A stretch of 64,000 bases of DNA, taken from the NCBI RefSeq assembly GCF_024637875.1, contig NZ_CP102451.1, positions 1,863,001 to 1,927,000 of the forward strand, written 5' to 3'. The stretch comes from Vagococcus luciliae (GTDB lineage: Bacteria > Bacillota > Bacilli > Lactobacillales > Vagococcaceae). Positions within the stretch are counted from its first letter, which is position 1. The number at the start of each line of letters is the position of its first letter. Both the position numbers and the translations under genes were made by a program. Below the pieces are notes generated by a model. It was not told where the DNA came from. It saw nothing but the letters and a program-made list of their open reading frames with translations, and ran no database searches. Shown in pieces: positions 43,124 through 53,220 of the stretch.

Positions 43124-43815
43124 CTATGAATTTTTTATTGCTTTTTCTAGATTTTTAATAGCTAACTCAATATTTTTAGAATGTGTTGCTAAATTGATAC
43201 GAATAAACGTCCCACTGTGTTTACCAAACCATTCCCCATAATCAATCGCTAAGTTAGCTTTATCTTGGATAATTTCTTTCATTTTATCTTGTGTGATATA
43301 ACAAGATAAATCAACCCATGATAAATATGTCTGTCCCCTGTTTTTCATATACAATCACTTCAGGTAATAATTCATTAAATAATTGAGTTATTAAATCAAA
43401 ATTATCATCTATGATTTGATTCAATTCATCTAGCTACTGTTCTCCAAAATCATAACTTGCTTGAGTAGCAATAACCCTCATCAAACTGGTTGGATTGCTA
43501 ATTATCGTCTTGATAAATTCATCATATCTTACTCTTAAATCAGTTGATGGAATAAAACTATGCGAATGAAGTAAACTCGCTAAGTTAAATGATTTTGATG
43601 CAGCATTCAACACAATTAATTTATCAAAATCGACACCATCTACTCCTAAATAACTAATAAATGTATGACCTTTTGCTACAAAATCTTGATGAATCTCATC
43701 AAAAATCAATAAGACATCTATTTTTGACAAATATCAGATATTTTCTTTAATTCCTCAAGTATCCACACACGTCCAACAGGATTATGCGTTGAACAAAAAA
43801 ACAATGATTTACAAA
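43124..43815 (-). pseudogene. Decayed MalY/PatB-type aminotransferase (cystathionine beta-lyase-like)
   Basis: Fragments in order on the minus strand: STHNPVGRVWILEELKK, a stop with frameshift near 43733, LLIFDEIHQDFVAKGHTFIS with AASKSFNLASLLHS (PLP-lysine region), an in-frame TAG at about 43436, then a frameshift near 43340 and TYLSWVDLS to the C-terminus. The first about 160 residues are missing. It once was a PLP-dependent C-S lyase or aminotransferase. Confidence 0.85.
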
Positions 43816-43830
43816 CACCTGTATAATGGG

Positions 43831-43859
43831 TTGATTAAATATTATATTAGGTATAGAAT
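43831..43859 (+). promoter_or_regulatory. Putative feoAB promoter
   Basis: TTGATT (43831-43836) and TAGAAT (43854-43859), 17 nt apart, placing the transcript start at about 43866 beside the palindrome at 43869. Confidence 0.55.
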
Positions 43860-43868
43860 AAAGATAAA

Positions 43869-43882
43869 TTAGGCAAACCTAA
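43869..43882. promoter_or_regulatory. DtxR/IdeR-like operator in the feoAB leader
   Basis: TTAGGCAAACCTAA is a perfect 5-nt inverted repeat with a 4-nt spacer at the expected +1, just before the feoA ribosome binding site. DtxR-family iron or manganese repressors bind such sites. No Fur-type GATAATGATTATC site is seen. Confidence 0.55.
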
Positions 43883-43898
43883 AAAGGAAGAGAGTTTT

Positions 43899-44135
43899 AT
43901 GAAAACATTATTAAATTTAAAATTGAATGATCAAGCAACCATTGGTCACATTTCACACCCTGATGCTGACATGAAGCAAAGATTGTATGATTTAGGTTTT
44001 TATCCAGGAACCACAGTCAAGAAATCACTTATCAGTCCAAAAAGTGATCCAATTGCTTACCGTTTGAGAGGAACAACTATTGCATTAAGAAATTCTGATG
44101 CACAATATGTGGAGGTGTATAGCGATGACAACTGA
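43899..44135 (+). CDS. feoA: Ferrous iron transport protein A
   Basis: 78 residues, an SH3-like fold (ADMKQRLYDLGFYPGTTVKKS, then YRLRGTTIALRNSDAQYVEV). FeoA is a small cytosolic partner of FeoB. AAGGAAGAG lies upstream. Its end overlaps feoB by 11 nt, so translation is coupled. Confidence 0.94.
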   Translation: MKTLLNLKLNDQATIGHISHPDADMKQRLYDLGFYPGTTVKKSLISPKSDPIAYRLRGTTIALRNSDAQYVEVYSDDN

Positions 44136-46038
44136 AGAAAAAGAGACCTTTGTTATTGAACGTAAAAAAGAATCGGATGTTGTGATTACATTAGCTGGAA
44201 ATCCTAATGTGGGTAAGAGTTCAGTTTTTAACGAACTAACCGGGCTAAGACAGCACACTGGTAATTGGCCTGGAAAAACGGTTGATTTAGCCCAAGGACG
44301 AACTGAATTTGATGGGCAAGGATTTATATTAGTTGATTTACCCGGTACCTATTCCCTATCAGCTCACTCGGCTGAAGAAGAAGTCGCACGAGATTTCATT
44401 CAATCAAATGAATCTCAAGCCACTATCGTTGTCTGTGATGCAACAAGTCTAGAGCGAAATCTAAATCTAGTATTGCAAATCATGCAACTGACACCAAACG
44501 TTATTGTGTGTGTTAACTTATTAGATGAAGCGAAAAAGAAAAAAATCCATATTAATTTAGAAAAATTACAAGAATTACTTGGTGTACCAGTCGTTGGAAC
44601 ATCTGCTGTAAAAAAACAAGGTCTTGATACATTAATGGAAAAAACAAAAGGAGTCATTGATGGTGACATTACATCAAATCCATTTATGATGGAAGCTTTG
44701 CAACAAATACATGCTGATAAAGAAACTGAAACACTAGCCATTATGGATAGAGCAAGTGTCATTGCAAAAGAAGTCACGATATTTGAAGATAAAAATTTCG
44801 ATCTAAAAGACCAAAAATTAGATAAACTTCTCACACAAAAAAGCACTGGTATTCCTATTATGATTTTATTATTAATGCTTATCTTTTGGTTTACGATTGA
44901 AGGAGCGGATGGTCCTTCAGATTTTCTAGCTGATAATTTTGACAAATTTGGTAATTGGCTTATGACCATTACAACGAGTTGGGGTGTCCCACATATTATC
45001 CGTGATGTGTTGATTAATGGCGTGTATAAAGTTTTATCAACTGTTGTTGCAGTGATGTTGCCACCTATGGCTATCTTCTTTCCATTATTTACCTTATTAG
45101 AAGATTTTGGGTATTTACCTCGTGTAGCATTTAATTTAGACAAACATTTCCAAAAAGCCGGAGCATGCGGGAAACAAGCATTAACCATGTGTATGGGATT
45201 CGGTTGTAACGCAGCTGGTGTTGTTGGTGCTAGAATCATTGATTCTCCTAGAGAAAGACTTATTGCCATTATTACGAATAACTTTGTACCATGTAACGGT
45301 CGATTTCCTATTTTGATTACAGTTATCACCGTCTTCTTTACTGGAGGAGCAGTTGGACTCTTAGGCTCAATTAAATCAGCAGCCTTTTTAACTGGGGTTA
45401 TTTTACTCGGGGTGTTTACGACTATTTTTGTTTCACGTTTATTATCAAAAACTGTTTTAGAGGGGATTCCTTCTTCATTTACATTAGAGTTACCGCCTTA
45501 TCGAAAACCTCAAATTGGACAAGTGATTGTACGTTCGATTTTTGACAGAACACTCTTTGTATTGTGGCGCGCCATTATTGTAGCTGCCCCAGCAGGGCTA
45601 GTGATTTGGGTATTAGCTAATGTTTCAATTGGTGATCAATCCATTTTACAGAGTGTGACTGGATTTATCGATCCATTTGCTAGACTTATGGGATTAGATG
45701 GTACTATTCTGATGGCCTTTATTTTAGGTTTACCGGCAAATGAAATTGTTATTCCTATTATGATTATGGGTTACATGGCAACTGGGACTATTACAGACTT
45801 TAGTTCGCTTGATCAGTTTAGACAACTTTTACTAAGTAATGGGTGGACTTGGTTAACAGCTATGAATGTCATTTTATTTACTCTTTATCATTGGCCATGT
45901 TCTACCACCCTACTGACAATTTATAAAGAAACAAAAAGTAAAAAATGGACATTTGCTTCATTTATTATCCCAACAATCATTGGTGTAGTGATGACTATGA
46001 TGACAACAGCAATTGCTCATTTGTTTCATTTAGTTTAA
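44125..46038 (+). CDS. feoB: Ferrous iron transporter FeoB
   Basis: 637 residues. The N-terminal G domain has G1 GNPNVGKSS, G3 DLPGTYSLSA and G4-like NLLDE; about ten membrane segments follow, with Gate motifs ACGKQALTMCMGFGCNAAG and FVPCNGRFP. It imports ferrous iron across the plasma membrane. ATG 44125 has GGAGGTG 9 nt upstream. No feoC follows; a terminator does. Confidence 0.97.
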   Translation: MTTEEKETFVIERKKESDVVITLAGNPNVGKSSVFNELTGLRQHTGNWPGKTVDLAQGRTEFDGQGFILVDLPGTYSLSAHSAEEEVARDFIQSNESQATIVVCDATSLERNLNLVLQIMQLTPNVIVCVNLLDEAKKKKIHINLEKLQELLGVPVVGTSAVKKQGLDTLMEKTKGVIDGDITSNPFMMEALQQIHADKETETLAIMDRASVIAKEVTIFEDKNFDLKDQKLDKLLTQKSTGIPIMILLLMLIFWFTIEGADGPSDFLADNFDKFGNWLMTITTSWGVPHIIRDVLINGVYKVLSTVVAVMLPPMAIFFPLFTLLEDFGYLPRVAFNLDKHFQKAGACGKQALTMCMGFGCNAAGVVGARIIDSPRERLIAIITNNFVPCNGRFPILITVITVFFTGGAVGLLGSIKSAAFLTGVILLGVFTTIFVSRLLSKTVLEGIPSSFTLELPPYRKPQIGQVIVRSIFDRTLFVLWRAIIVAAPAGLVIWVLANVSIGDQSILQSVTGFIDPFARLMGLDGTILMAFILGLPANEIVIPIMIMGYMATGTITDFSSLDQFRQLLLSNGWTWLTAMNVILFTLYHWPCSTTLLTIYKETKSKKWTFASFIIPTIIGVVMTMMTTAIAHLFHLV

Positions 46039-46051
46039 AAAACAAAAAAAC

Positions 46052-46079
46052 TCGACTGATTATTCAGCCGAATTTTTTT
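46052..46079 (+). terminator. Intrinsic terminator after feoB
   Basis: TCGACTGA and TCAGCCGA arms (one mismatch or wobble pair) followed by T7 on the plus strand. Confidence 0.75.
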
Positions 46080-46081
46080 AT

Positions 46082-46288
46082 TTAAAAGCTTGGTATGTAA
46101 CCTAAATCTTCAATTTTATCTGCTATATCTTTAATAGCTATCTTTGATTCATCATAGACTACGTCTGCTTCTTTATTTTCTAAAGATACATCAACATCAT
46201 TTACACCATCAAGTTCTGATAAGCCTTTTTCCACGCGAGCTTTACAATGTCCACAGCTCATTCCATCTATTGCTATTTTCTGTTGCAT
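46082..46288 (-). CDS. copZ: Heavy-metal-associated (copper-chaperone-like) protein
   Basis: 68 residues, one HMA ferredoxin-like fold. The metal motif is GMSCGHC, two cysteines in CxxC. Such proteins carry Cu(I) to a copper ATPase; no copA or copY is next to it, so the name is provisional. ATG 46288 has GAGGTG upstream. Confidence 0.85.
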   Translation of the reverse strand: MQQKIAIDGMSCGHCKARVEKGLSELDGVNDVDVSLENKEADVVYDESKIAIKDIADKIEDLGYIPSF

Positions 46289-46350
46289 GTTACTCACCTC
46301 TTCTAATTAGTTAGTGTAAGAGTATGTCTTTTTTTATCTGTCGTCAAACA

Positions 46351-46378
46351 AAAAAGCCCCTTTAAAAAGGGGCTTTTT
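46351..46378. terminator. Intrinsic terminator after asnS
   Basis: AAAAAGCCCCTTT and its perfect complement around AA, with T-runs on both sides, ending 6 nt before the asnS stop on the map. Confidence 0.9.
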
Positions 46379-46383
46379 ACTCT

Positions 46384-47682
46384 CTATGGGTAAATACGGT
46401 GTAATAAACGTGGGAATGGACTTGCTTCACGGACGTGATCAATACCACATACCCAAGTAACAGTTCTTTCTAATCCTAAACCAAATCCAGAATGAGGAAC
46501 TGCACCATATTTTTGTAAATCTAAATACCATTCATAATCTTTGCGATCTAAACCATCTTTTTCAATTTCCGCTAGTAAGTAGTCGTAACCGATGGCACGT
46601 TCACTACCACCAATAATTTCTCCATAACCTTCTGGCGCGATTAAATCGGCGCGAATCACCACGTCATCTCTTGTTGGATGTGGTTTCATATAGAAGGGAC
46701 TCATTGATTTTGGATAGTTTAAAATGAATACTGGTTTTTCAAAATGGTTGGCGATAAATGTTTCATGTGGTGAACCAAAGTCATCCCCCCAAGTAATATC
46801 TTCAAATCCATTTTGTTGTAATAATTCCACTGCTTCATCATAAGAAATACGTGGGAATGGTAATTCTGTGTATTTTCTTAATAAGTCTTTATCGCGTTCT
46901 AACACGTCTAAAGCATAGTCACAATTTTCTAATACTTTTTCAATCATGAATGCGACATATTGCTCTTGAATTTCTAAACTTCCTTCTTGATCAACAAATG
47001 CCATTTCAGGTTCCATCATCCAGAACTCAGTTAAATGACGACGAGTTTTTGATTTTTCAGCACGGAATGTTGGTCCAAAAGAAAATACTTTTCCAAAAGC
47101 CATTGCAGCAGCTTCAAGATATAACTGACCTGTTTGTGATAAGTACGCTGGAGAACCAAAATAATCTGTTTCAAATAATTCAGTCGTACCTTCTGGTGCA
47201 CTACTTGTTAAAATAGGTGGATCAATTTTGATAAATCCACGGTCATTAAAGAATTCGTATGTTGCACGAATTAATTCATTTCTCACTTGCATAATAGCAT
47301 GTTGTTTTGATGAACGTAACCATAAATGACGATGATCCATTAAAAAGTCAGTTCCGTGTTCTTTTGGTGTAATTGGGTAATCATGACTCTCACCAACCAC
47401 TTCAATCGTTTGAACCCCAATTTCATAACCAAATTTTGAACGAGTATCTTCTCTGATTTCACCAGTGATGATGACAGATGTTTCTTGATTTAAACTTTTT
47501 GCTAATTCAAATGTTTCGTCGCCTACTTCATTTTTTACTACAACACCTTGAAAATAAGCTGAACCATCTCTAAGTTGTAAGAAGGCAATTTTACCACTTG
47601 AGCGTTTATTGGCTACCCAAGCACCTATTTTAACAACTTCCCCAACATGTTTTTTTGAATCAATAATGTTTATTGTTTCCAC
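46384..47682 (-). CDS. asnS: Asparaginyl-tRNA synthetase
   Basis: 432 residues. The OB-fold anticodon-binding domain ([24 protein letters not shown]) precedes a class II core: motif 2 [21 protein letters not shown] and motif 3 [10 protein letters not shown]. It charges tRNA-Asn, whose genes lie in this window at 53.9 kb. It follows the aminotransferase gene by 21 nt. I see no T-box leader. Confidence 0.97.
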   Translation of the reverse strand: METINIIDSKKHVGEVVKIGAWVANKRSSGKIAFLQLRDGSAYFQGVVVKNEVGDETFELAKSLNQETSVIITGEIREDTRSKFGYEIGVQTIEVVGESHDYPITPKEHGTDFLMDHRHLWLRSSKQHAIMQVRNELIRATYEFFNDRGFIKIDPPILTSSAPEGTTELFETDYFGSPAYLSQTGQLYLEAAAMAFGKVFSFGPTFRAEKSKTRRHLTEFWMMEPEMAFVDQEGSLEIQEQYVAFMIEKVLENCDYALDVLERDKDLLRKYTELPFPRISYDEAVELLQQNGFEDITWGDDFGSPHETFIANHFEKPVFILNYPKSMSPFYMKPHPTRDDVVIRADLIAPEGYGEIIGGSERAIGYDYLLAEIEKDGLDRKDYEWYLDLQKYGAVPHSGFGLGLERTVTWVCGIDHVREASPFPRLLHRIYP

Positions 47683-47703
47683 TTTAGCACCCCACTAATG
47701 ATA

Positions 47704-48891
47704 TTAAATTCGTTTACTATCAATGAATTTGTTTATTTGACTGATTGCTTGTGTCAAAGTATCCATATCTGTTGCATAACTAATGCGCACATGATGACTT
47801 GTGCCAAATGCTTCACCTGTTACAACAGCAACATGCGCTTCTTCTAGTAAGTCATTTACCCAATTCGTTACATTATCATACCCACACATAGCCATTGTAT
47901 CTTTGATATTAAGATATAAATAAAATGCGCCTTGTGGTTTTTCCACCTTCACACCTGGTATTGCCTGAATTAATGGAAATATATCGTTTAATCGTTGTTC
48001 AAACGTTTGACGCATTGATTCCACAATATCTTGATTGCCACTCAACGCTTCAATGGCAGCATATTGACTTACTGTTGCAGGGTTGCTTGTTGATTGTGAA
48101 ATTACTTTAGACACTTGAGACACAATCTCTGATTGACATAGAGCGTATCCAATACGCCAACCTGTCATAGCATAGGCCTTAGATACACCATTAACAACAA
48201 TTGTTTGTTTTTTAATCGCATCAGACAAACTCACTATTGATGTAAATACATTACCATTATAAACTAATTTAGCATAAATATCATCGGCAATTATATAAAT
48301 GTTATTTGAAACTGCCCAATTTCCAATTTCAAGTAGCTCTTTAGCTGTATAGACAGTACCTGTTGGATTAGAAGGTGTATTTAAAATTAAGATACGTGTT
48401 TTATCAGTTCGTGCTTTTTCTAATTCTTCCACTGTTACACGGTAGTGGTTTTCCTGTGTTGTTTCAACAAATACATTTTTTCCATCTGCTAGTTCTACTT
48501 GCGCACTATAACTTACCCAATAAGGTGTTGGAATAATAACCTCGTCACCTGGGTTTAATAAGGTTTGAAATAAGGCATATAAAACATATTTTGCCCCATT
48601 CCCAATGAATACCTCATTTGTCTGATATTCCACGCCATAATCAATACGAGTCCGTTCAATAATAGCTTTTTTTAATTCAATTAAACCAGTTGCAGGTGTA
48701 TAAAAACTTGATGAGCCATCTTCAATTGACTTTATGGCTGCTTGTTGAATCGACTTAGGCGTAGAAAAATCCGGCTCTCCAATAGTCAAATTTAATACAT
48801 CTACACCCTTATTTTTTAACGCTTTTGCTTTTGCTGCTGCTTGTAATGTTGCTGATTCTTTCAAATTTTTTACTTTTTTAGAGAACCCCAT
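47704..48891 (-). CDS. aspB: Aspartate aminotransferase (class I/II PLP enzyme)
   Basis: 395 residues. Family 1 beta aspartate aminotransferase: LNLTIGEPDFSTP, NTPSNPTGTVY, and the PLP lysine in VNGVSKAYAMTGWRIGY. It makes aspartate from oxaloacetate. The order ypmB-aspB-asnS and a nearby dinG matches Bacillus. Confidence 0.95.
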   Translation of the reverse strand: MGFSKKVKNLKESATLQAAAKAKALKNKGVDVLNLTIGEPDFSTPKSIQQAAIKSIEDGSSSFYTPATGLIELKKAIIERTRIDYGVEYQTNEVFIGNGAKYVLYALFQTLLNPGDEVIIPTPYWVSYSAQVELADGKNVFVETTQENHYRVTVEELEKARTDKTRILILNTPSNPTGTVYTAKELLEIGNWAVSNNIYIIADDIYAKLVYNGNVFTSIVSLSDAIKKQTIVVNGVSKAYAMTGWRIGYALCQSEIVSQVSKVISQSTSNPATVSQYAAIEALSGNQDIVESMRQTFEQRLNDIFPLIQAIPGVKVEKPQGAFYLYLNIKDTMAMCGYDNVTNWVNDLLEEAHVAVVTGEAFGTSHHVRISYATDMDTLTQAISQINKFIDSKRI

Positions 48892-48903
48892 TTTTTCATC
48901 CCC

Positions 48904-49383
48904 TTAAATTTTTAGTGTATCTTCTTTAACTTCTCCTGAGTAAAAATCAACTAAATAATACGCTAAATGGCCGTCTTTACTAGTCGCTGTTATTTCCCAT
49001 ACAGGTTTATCATCAACTAACCCCAGTGATACTTTTTTGATTTTTTTTGTTTCATTCTTTTTCAAAACAGCCTTGATGGCATCATCTTGTGTGACTCCTT
49101 TGTTAGCATATATCACAAATGCTTCCTTTCCATTTTCAGGTATCATCACAATTTTTTCTTCATTATTGTTGTCTCTTCCCACAACGCTAAAGGTATTTTC
49201 TTGTCTTGTAAACCAATAAAACTCATCAATCTTATCAATATGACCTAAATTTTTGGCAATCGTCACTGCTTGTTTTTTGGTTGAACGATAAGTTGACGTT
49301 GAACGATAAAGAATCGCACTTATTATTACAATAATCGCAATAAGAGTTATCGTCAAATATTTTAACAATTTATTTTCACGCAT
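48904..49383 (-). CDS. ypmB: YpmB-like membrane-anchored PepSY/DUF5590 protein
   Basis: 159 residues. One N-terminal membrane segment (LLKYLTITLIAIIVIISAIL) and an extracellular domain with a PepSY-like end (VWEITATSKDGHLAYYLVDFYSGEV). The function is not known; the gene sits between dinG and aspB as in Bacillus. Confidence 0.85.
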   Translation of the reverse strand: MRENKLLKYLTITLIAIIVIISAILYRSTSTYRSTKKQAVTIAKNLGHIDKIDEFYWFTRQENTFSVVGRDNNNEEKIVMIPENGKEAFVIYANKGVTQDDAIKAVLKKNETKKIKKVSLGLVDDKPVWEITATSKDGHLAYYLVDFYSGEVKEDTLKI

Positions 49384-49408
49384 ATACTCTCTCCTTTAGG
49401 TTATTTTA

Positions 49409-52102
49409 CTAACTTTTATTTTTTAAAAACTGCTTACTATTATCTACTAGTTCAGGTAATGTTACCGGTAAAATATCTAATTCTTTTGGTAAATAGGAGC
49501 ACAAAATAGTACTATATCTACTATTTATTAATCGATCATCAAGTAACACTAAAATTCCTTTATCCGTTGGACTTCTCAACAATCTTCCTACTCCTTGACG
49601 TAACTTAATCCCAGCTTGCGGAATAGCATCCTCATAAAAAGGATTAACTCCTTGTTGCTCTAAGTAATGATATCTAGCTTGAACAATCGGTCTATTAGGT
49701 GGTTCAAACGGTAGTTTAGTCATGACCACAATATCTATTGACTGTTTACTAAAATCCATGCCTTCCCAAAAGCTATTAGCACCTAAAATAATGCACTTAT
49801 TTCCTTGGTTAATCTTCTTTAAAATTTTTTCTTTCGTACCAGAAATTCCCTGGGCCAGAATTAATACTTCACCTTGATTAAAATAATCTATTAAATATTG
49901 ATAGGTTTTTTCAAGTAAGTTGTGCGAGGTAAATAAAACTAACATCGTTTGTTCATGTGTGTTATACAACTTTTTAACAACTTTATAAATTTGTTTAGAA
50001 AACTCTTTTGTTGAAGATAAATTAGGATAATTAATCCCTTTTATCAAGTACAACCTAGCTTGATTTTTATAATCAAAAATAGTTGGTAATGTCTTCTTAG
50101 CTACATTATTTAATCCTAATTTATTTTCTAAAAATGATGACTCATTATCTAACTGTAGGCTACCACTTGTATAAATAATTTTTTTAGCTTGATGATACCA
50201 GTTATATTGTTGAATGGATAAATTTTCAAAGTTAATCATCGATAAAACTAAATGCGATTTTTTGCGATATGCCCACTTCACAAAATCATCATCATAATCA
50301 TAAAAAAATTGGTTAAACCATTCAGATATTTCAATGACTCTATTTAAAGTATTAAAAAAATCTTTTTCAATTAGAGTAGAACCCACTTGACTCTTTTCTA
50401 ATATATCTTTTTTCAAATGTGATAACTCTCTCAATAATACTTTAATCTGTTGAATACTTCGTTTAACCATTGGCACTTGTTGTAGAAATGTTAATAACTC
50501 AACCATCACTTCTTCTCTTACCTGATGTAATCTATAGTAATTAAAAAAACATTCCTCTAACCAATCTAGAGATTCTCTCAATTCTTGACTAATATTTCCA
50601 ATCATAAGCCCTTGTCTTTCCCATAAAACATTAAACTTAGACAAATCACTAGATATTTCAATTAGATGATTTAATTCATAACCAAATTGAGAAAATGATA
50701 ATTTTTTAGTAGACAAATTTTCTATTAAAGCAGGTAATTGATGTGCTTCATCTACAACAACTAATTCAAATTCAGGTAAAAATGGCTCTTTTTTTTGGCT
50801 ATCTGCAAATAAAAAAGCATGATTAACAATGATAAAATCAGCAAATCGACATCTATCATTTAAATAATTAAAAAAGTCTTCCTCATAAAATAAAGAGGAA
50901 TCCAATAATTCCATTTTACCTGTATGTTGAACATGTTGATAAAATATATTATTTTTACTAACATTTACTTCGTCCAAATCACCAGTCGTTGTTTCAAGAA
51001 GCCAAACTAATACAGCCATTTGACAGATAGCATATGTTTTTTGAGGTACTGGATTATCTAATGTTTGCTTAAATGACTCCAAACTAATATAGTGTGAAGC
51101 ACTTTTCACAACAACGCCGTATTTAGACATACCAGTTAACTTATTTAACAGTGGGATATCTTGATAAACTATTTGATTTTGCAACATAATAGTAGATGTT
51201 GAAATTAATACTTGTTTAGAGCTATTAACAAAAGATAAAGGATATAGGTAACCCATTGTCTTACCTGTTCCAGTTTCAGCTTCTATAAAGAAATCCTTTT
51301 CTTGGCTTTCTTTTGCTAAAAATTGATAAATATCCTCAGACATTTCTTTTTGATTTGCTCTCAAAATATCTAATGCACTATCAAATGTTTCATTTGTATA
51401 ACCAACATTATAACGATAATCATAATTTTTTTTCTTTAAAACAAGACCATCTATCATCATAAGGTGATTCTCTTTTTTTAATTCTTTTTTTCGTGTCTCA
51501 TCCAATACCATCTGGAACAGATCATGATTATTAACACCTAGTTCTTTAGATAACTGAGTTAATTTTTCTAATGTCATTTCAGGTAGCTCTCTCAATTTAT
51601 CAATCATTTTGATAAATCCTTGAGCAGTTACATAAGCATCACTTAGTGCTTGATGAGGATTAACATGCTCTAATGCCATTTCAGATGCCATGTCACTTAC
51701 CCTAAAACCATTAGAGGTTGGATATAATACTTGAAATATCTCAACAGTATCTAAACAAGGGCTTTTTAAAGGTTCAATACCAGCCCTCACTAATTCACTA
51801 TTTAAAAAATTAAAATCAAAAAACACATTGTGTGCTACAAACACGCAGCCATCAAGAAGTTGTCTTATTGTGTAAGCCACATCTTCAAAATAAGGCTCGT
51901 TTGCCACATCTTTATTTGAAATACCAGTTAATTCAGTGATATGCTTTGGTATTGAGCGTAGTGGATTAATATCAATCGACATTTGATTTACAATTTGCTG
52001 GTTTTCGACAATTACACAAGCAAATTGAATAATTTTATCCATTTCTTGATTGGTACCAGTTGTTTCAATATCTACAACGGCAAATAAACTTGATGCTTCC
52101 AT
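49409..52102 (-). CDS. dinG: DinG-type helicase with N-terminal DnaQ exonuclease
   Basis: 897 residues. Residues 1-165 are a DEDD exonuclease (VVDIETTGTN, VAHNVFFDFNFL, HQALSDAYVTA). The rest is an XPD-like helicase: Walker A EAETGTGKTMGYLYP, DEAH-type VVVDEAHQLP, and a late QGVGRLLRS. The four iron-sulfur cysteines of E. coli DinG are not evident, as in other Firmicutes. It acts in DNA repair and may be more nuclease than helicase. Confidence 0.94.
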   Translation of the reverse strand: MEASSLFAVVDIETTGTNQEMDKIIQFACVIVENQQIVNQMSIDINPLRSIPKHITELTGISNKDVANEPYFEDVAYTIRQLLDGCVFVAHNVFFDFNFLNSELVRAGIEPLKSPCLDTVEIFQVLYPTSNGFRVSDMASEMALEHVNPHQALSDAYVTAQGFIKMIDKLRELPEMTLEKLTQLSKELGVNNHDLFQMVLDETRKKELKKENHLMMIDGLVLKKKNYDYRYNVGYTNETFDSALDILRANQKEMSEDIYQFLAKESQEKDFFIEAETGTGKTMGYLYPLSFVNSSKQVLISTSTIMLQNQIVYQDIPLLNKLTGMSKYGVVVKSASHYISLESFKQTLDNPVPQKTYAICQMAVLVWLLETTTGDLDEVNVSKNNIFYQHVQHTGKMELLDSSLFYEEDFFNYLNDRCRFADFIIVNHAFLFADSQKKEPFLPEFELVVVDEAHQLPALIENLSTKKLSFSQFGYELNHLIEISSDLSKFNVLWERQGLMIGNISQELRESLDWLEECFFNYYRLHQVREEVMVELLTFLQQVPMVKRSIQQIKVLLRELSHLKKDILEKSQVGSTLIEKDFFNTLNRVIEISEWFNQFFYDYDDDFVKWAYRKKSHLVLSMINFENLSIQQYNWYHQAKKIIYTSGSLQLDNESSFLENKLGLNNVAKKTLPTIFDYKNQARLYLIKGINYPNLSSTKEFSKQIYKVVKKLYNTHEQTMLVLFTSHNLLEKTYQYLIDYFNQGEVLILAQGISGTKEKILKKINQGNKCIILGANSFWEGMDFSKQSIDIVVMTKLPFEPPNRPIVQARYHYLEQQGVNPFYEDAIPQAGIKLRQGVGRLLRSPTDKGILVLLDDRLINSRYSTILCSYLPKELDILPVTLPELVDNSKQFLKNKS

Positions 52103-52276
52103 TACCCCAATCCTCTCTATTTTTACTCACCATTGTATTATACTATATTCTAATAATAAGTCATTAGATAAAAACATTATCTAAATCTAGGTATGTGTTT
52201 GTTTTAACCTTCAAACTATGGTTAAATATATTTAGACACAAATTTATATTTTGACATAGAAAGGTATCGTAAGCAT

Positions 52277-53140
52277 ATGAAGTACTTGAAGACAGTTGGA
52301 TTAATCATCATTATTTTTTGGATATTTGCCCTTTTCTTAACCTACACACCAAGTTTATTTTGGTATGCATATCTTTTTATTTCATCCCTTGCGCTTTTTT
52401 TAGCTATTACTTTAATCATCTATTTAAATCCAGAAATATACTATAATATAAATGATTTTTTTACTCACTATTTCAAAAGCCATGATGAAATCACTTTAAA
52501 TGATGAAGATGATTATTACATTATCCCTCATAAAAAGAAAAAAAAGAAAAGAAAAAAGAAGAAACATTATGATATTACTTCATTTCGTCAAAGAAAAGAT
52601 ACCCATTCTGATCATATGATTATTAATACTTCTTCTTCAAATATCAGACATAAAGAATATTTGCATACATGTATACCGCAGATAAAAACACAAGAAAAGC
52701 AACAACTACTATTTGAAATTATTTTAACTTTAAAAGAAGAACATTTTTTCTCAAGTTTATATGCCGGAATATCTGATAATGAATTAACTGAAAATTATGA
52801 AGAATACCATGATCGCAAAATTTTTGAATTATATGATCACGTCATTCCAAATGCTTATGCTAAAATATTATATGATCCAAAATCGACTAATAATCGATTA
52901 AGTATTTTTATACCAAATAAAAAAAATCATGATGCCGATTTTAATTTAGGGTTTATTGCCATTGAAGACAGTTATAAAGCCGATACCTTGATCAATAAAT
53001 ATACTAATATACAAGTCATTCCAACTATTCTTGGTGGAACTTATAAAGAAGTTAAAAAAAATGATGACAATATAATCTATATCAAAACAGATTTTATTCC
53101 TTATGATTTAACAATCTCTTTAGCTTTTTATAATATCTAA
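52277..53140 (+). CDS. Two-helix membrane protein with lysine-rich linker, unknown function
   Basis: 287 residues. Two hydrophobic segments (about 6-26 and 29-51), then a striking basic tract near residues 90-102 (KKKKKKRKKKKH), then a globular alpha/beta domain of about 150 residues with IPNAYAKILYDP and VIPTILGGTYKEV. The C-terminal domain is cytoplasmic if the tract is inside. I do not recognise the family. AAGG precedes the ATG. It is divergent from dinG. Confidence 0.75.
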   Translation: MKYLKTVGLIIIIFWIFALFLTYTPSLFWYAYLFISSLALFLAITLIIYLNPEIYYNINDFFTHYFKSHDEITLNDEDDYYIIPHKKKKKKRKKKKHYDITSFRQRKDTHSDHMIINTSSSNIRHKEYLHTCIPQIKTQEKQQLLFEIILTLKEEHFFSSLYAGISDNELTENYEEYHDRKIFELYDHVIPNAYAKILYDPKSTNNRLSIFIPNKKNHDADFNLGFIAIEDSYKADTLINKYTNIQVIPTILGGTYKEVKKNDDNIIYIKTDFIPYDLTISLAFYNI

Positions 53141-53220
53141 AAACAAATCGAAAAGCTAGAAATGAGTTCAATATCATGTTAGTATAGTATTAGTTTAATA
53201 TGAAGGGATGGATAATAAAT

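Noticed and set aside
44415-45329. 304-aa minus-strand ORF opposite feoB
   Set aside because: It is a shadow of the feoB reading frame; no ribosome binding site or sensible protein composition.
47683-47703. T-box riboswitch ahead of asnS
   Set aside because: Only 21 nt separate the aminotransferase stop from asnS; there is no room or T-box sequence.
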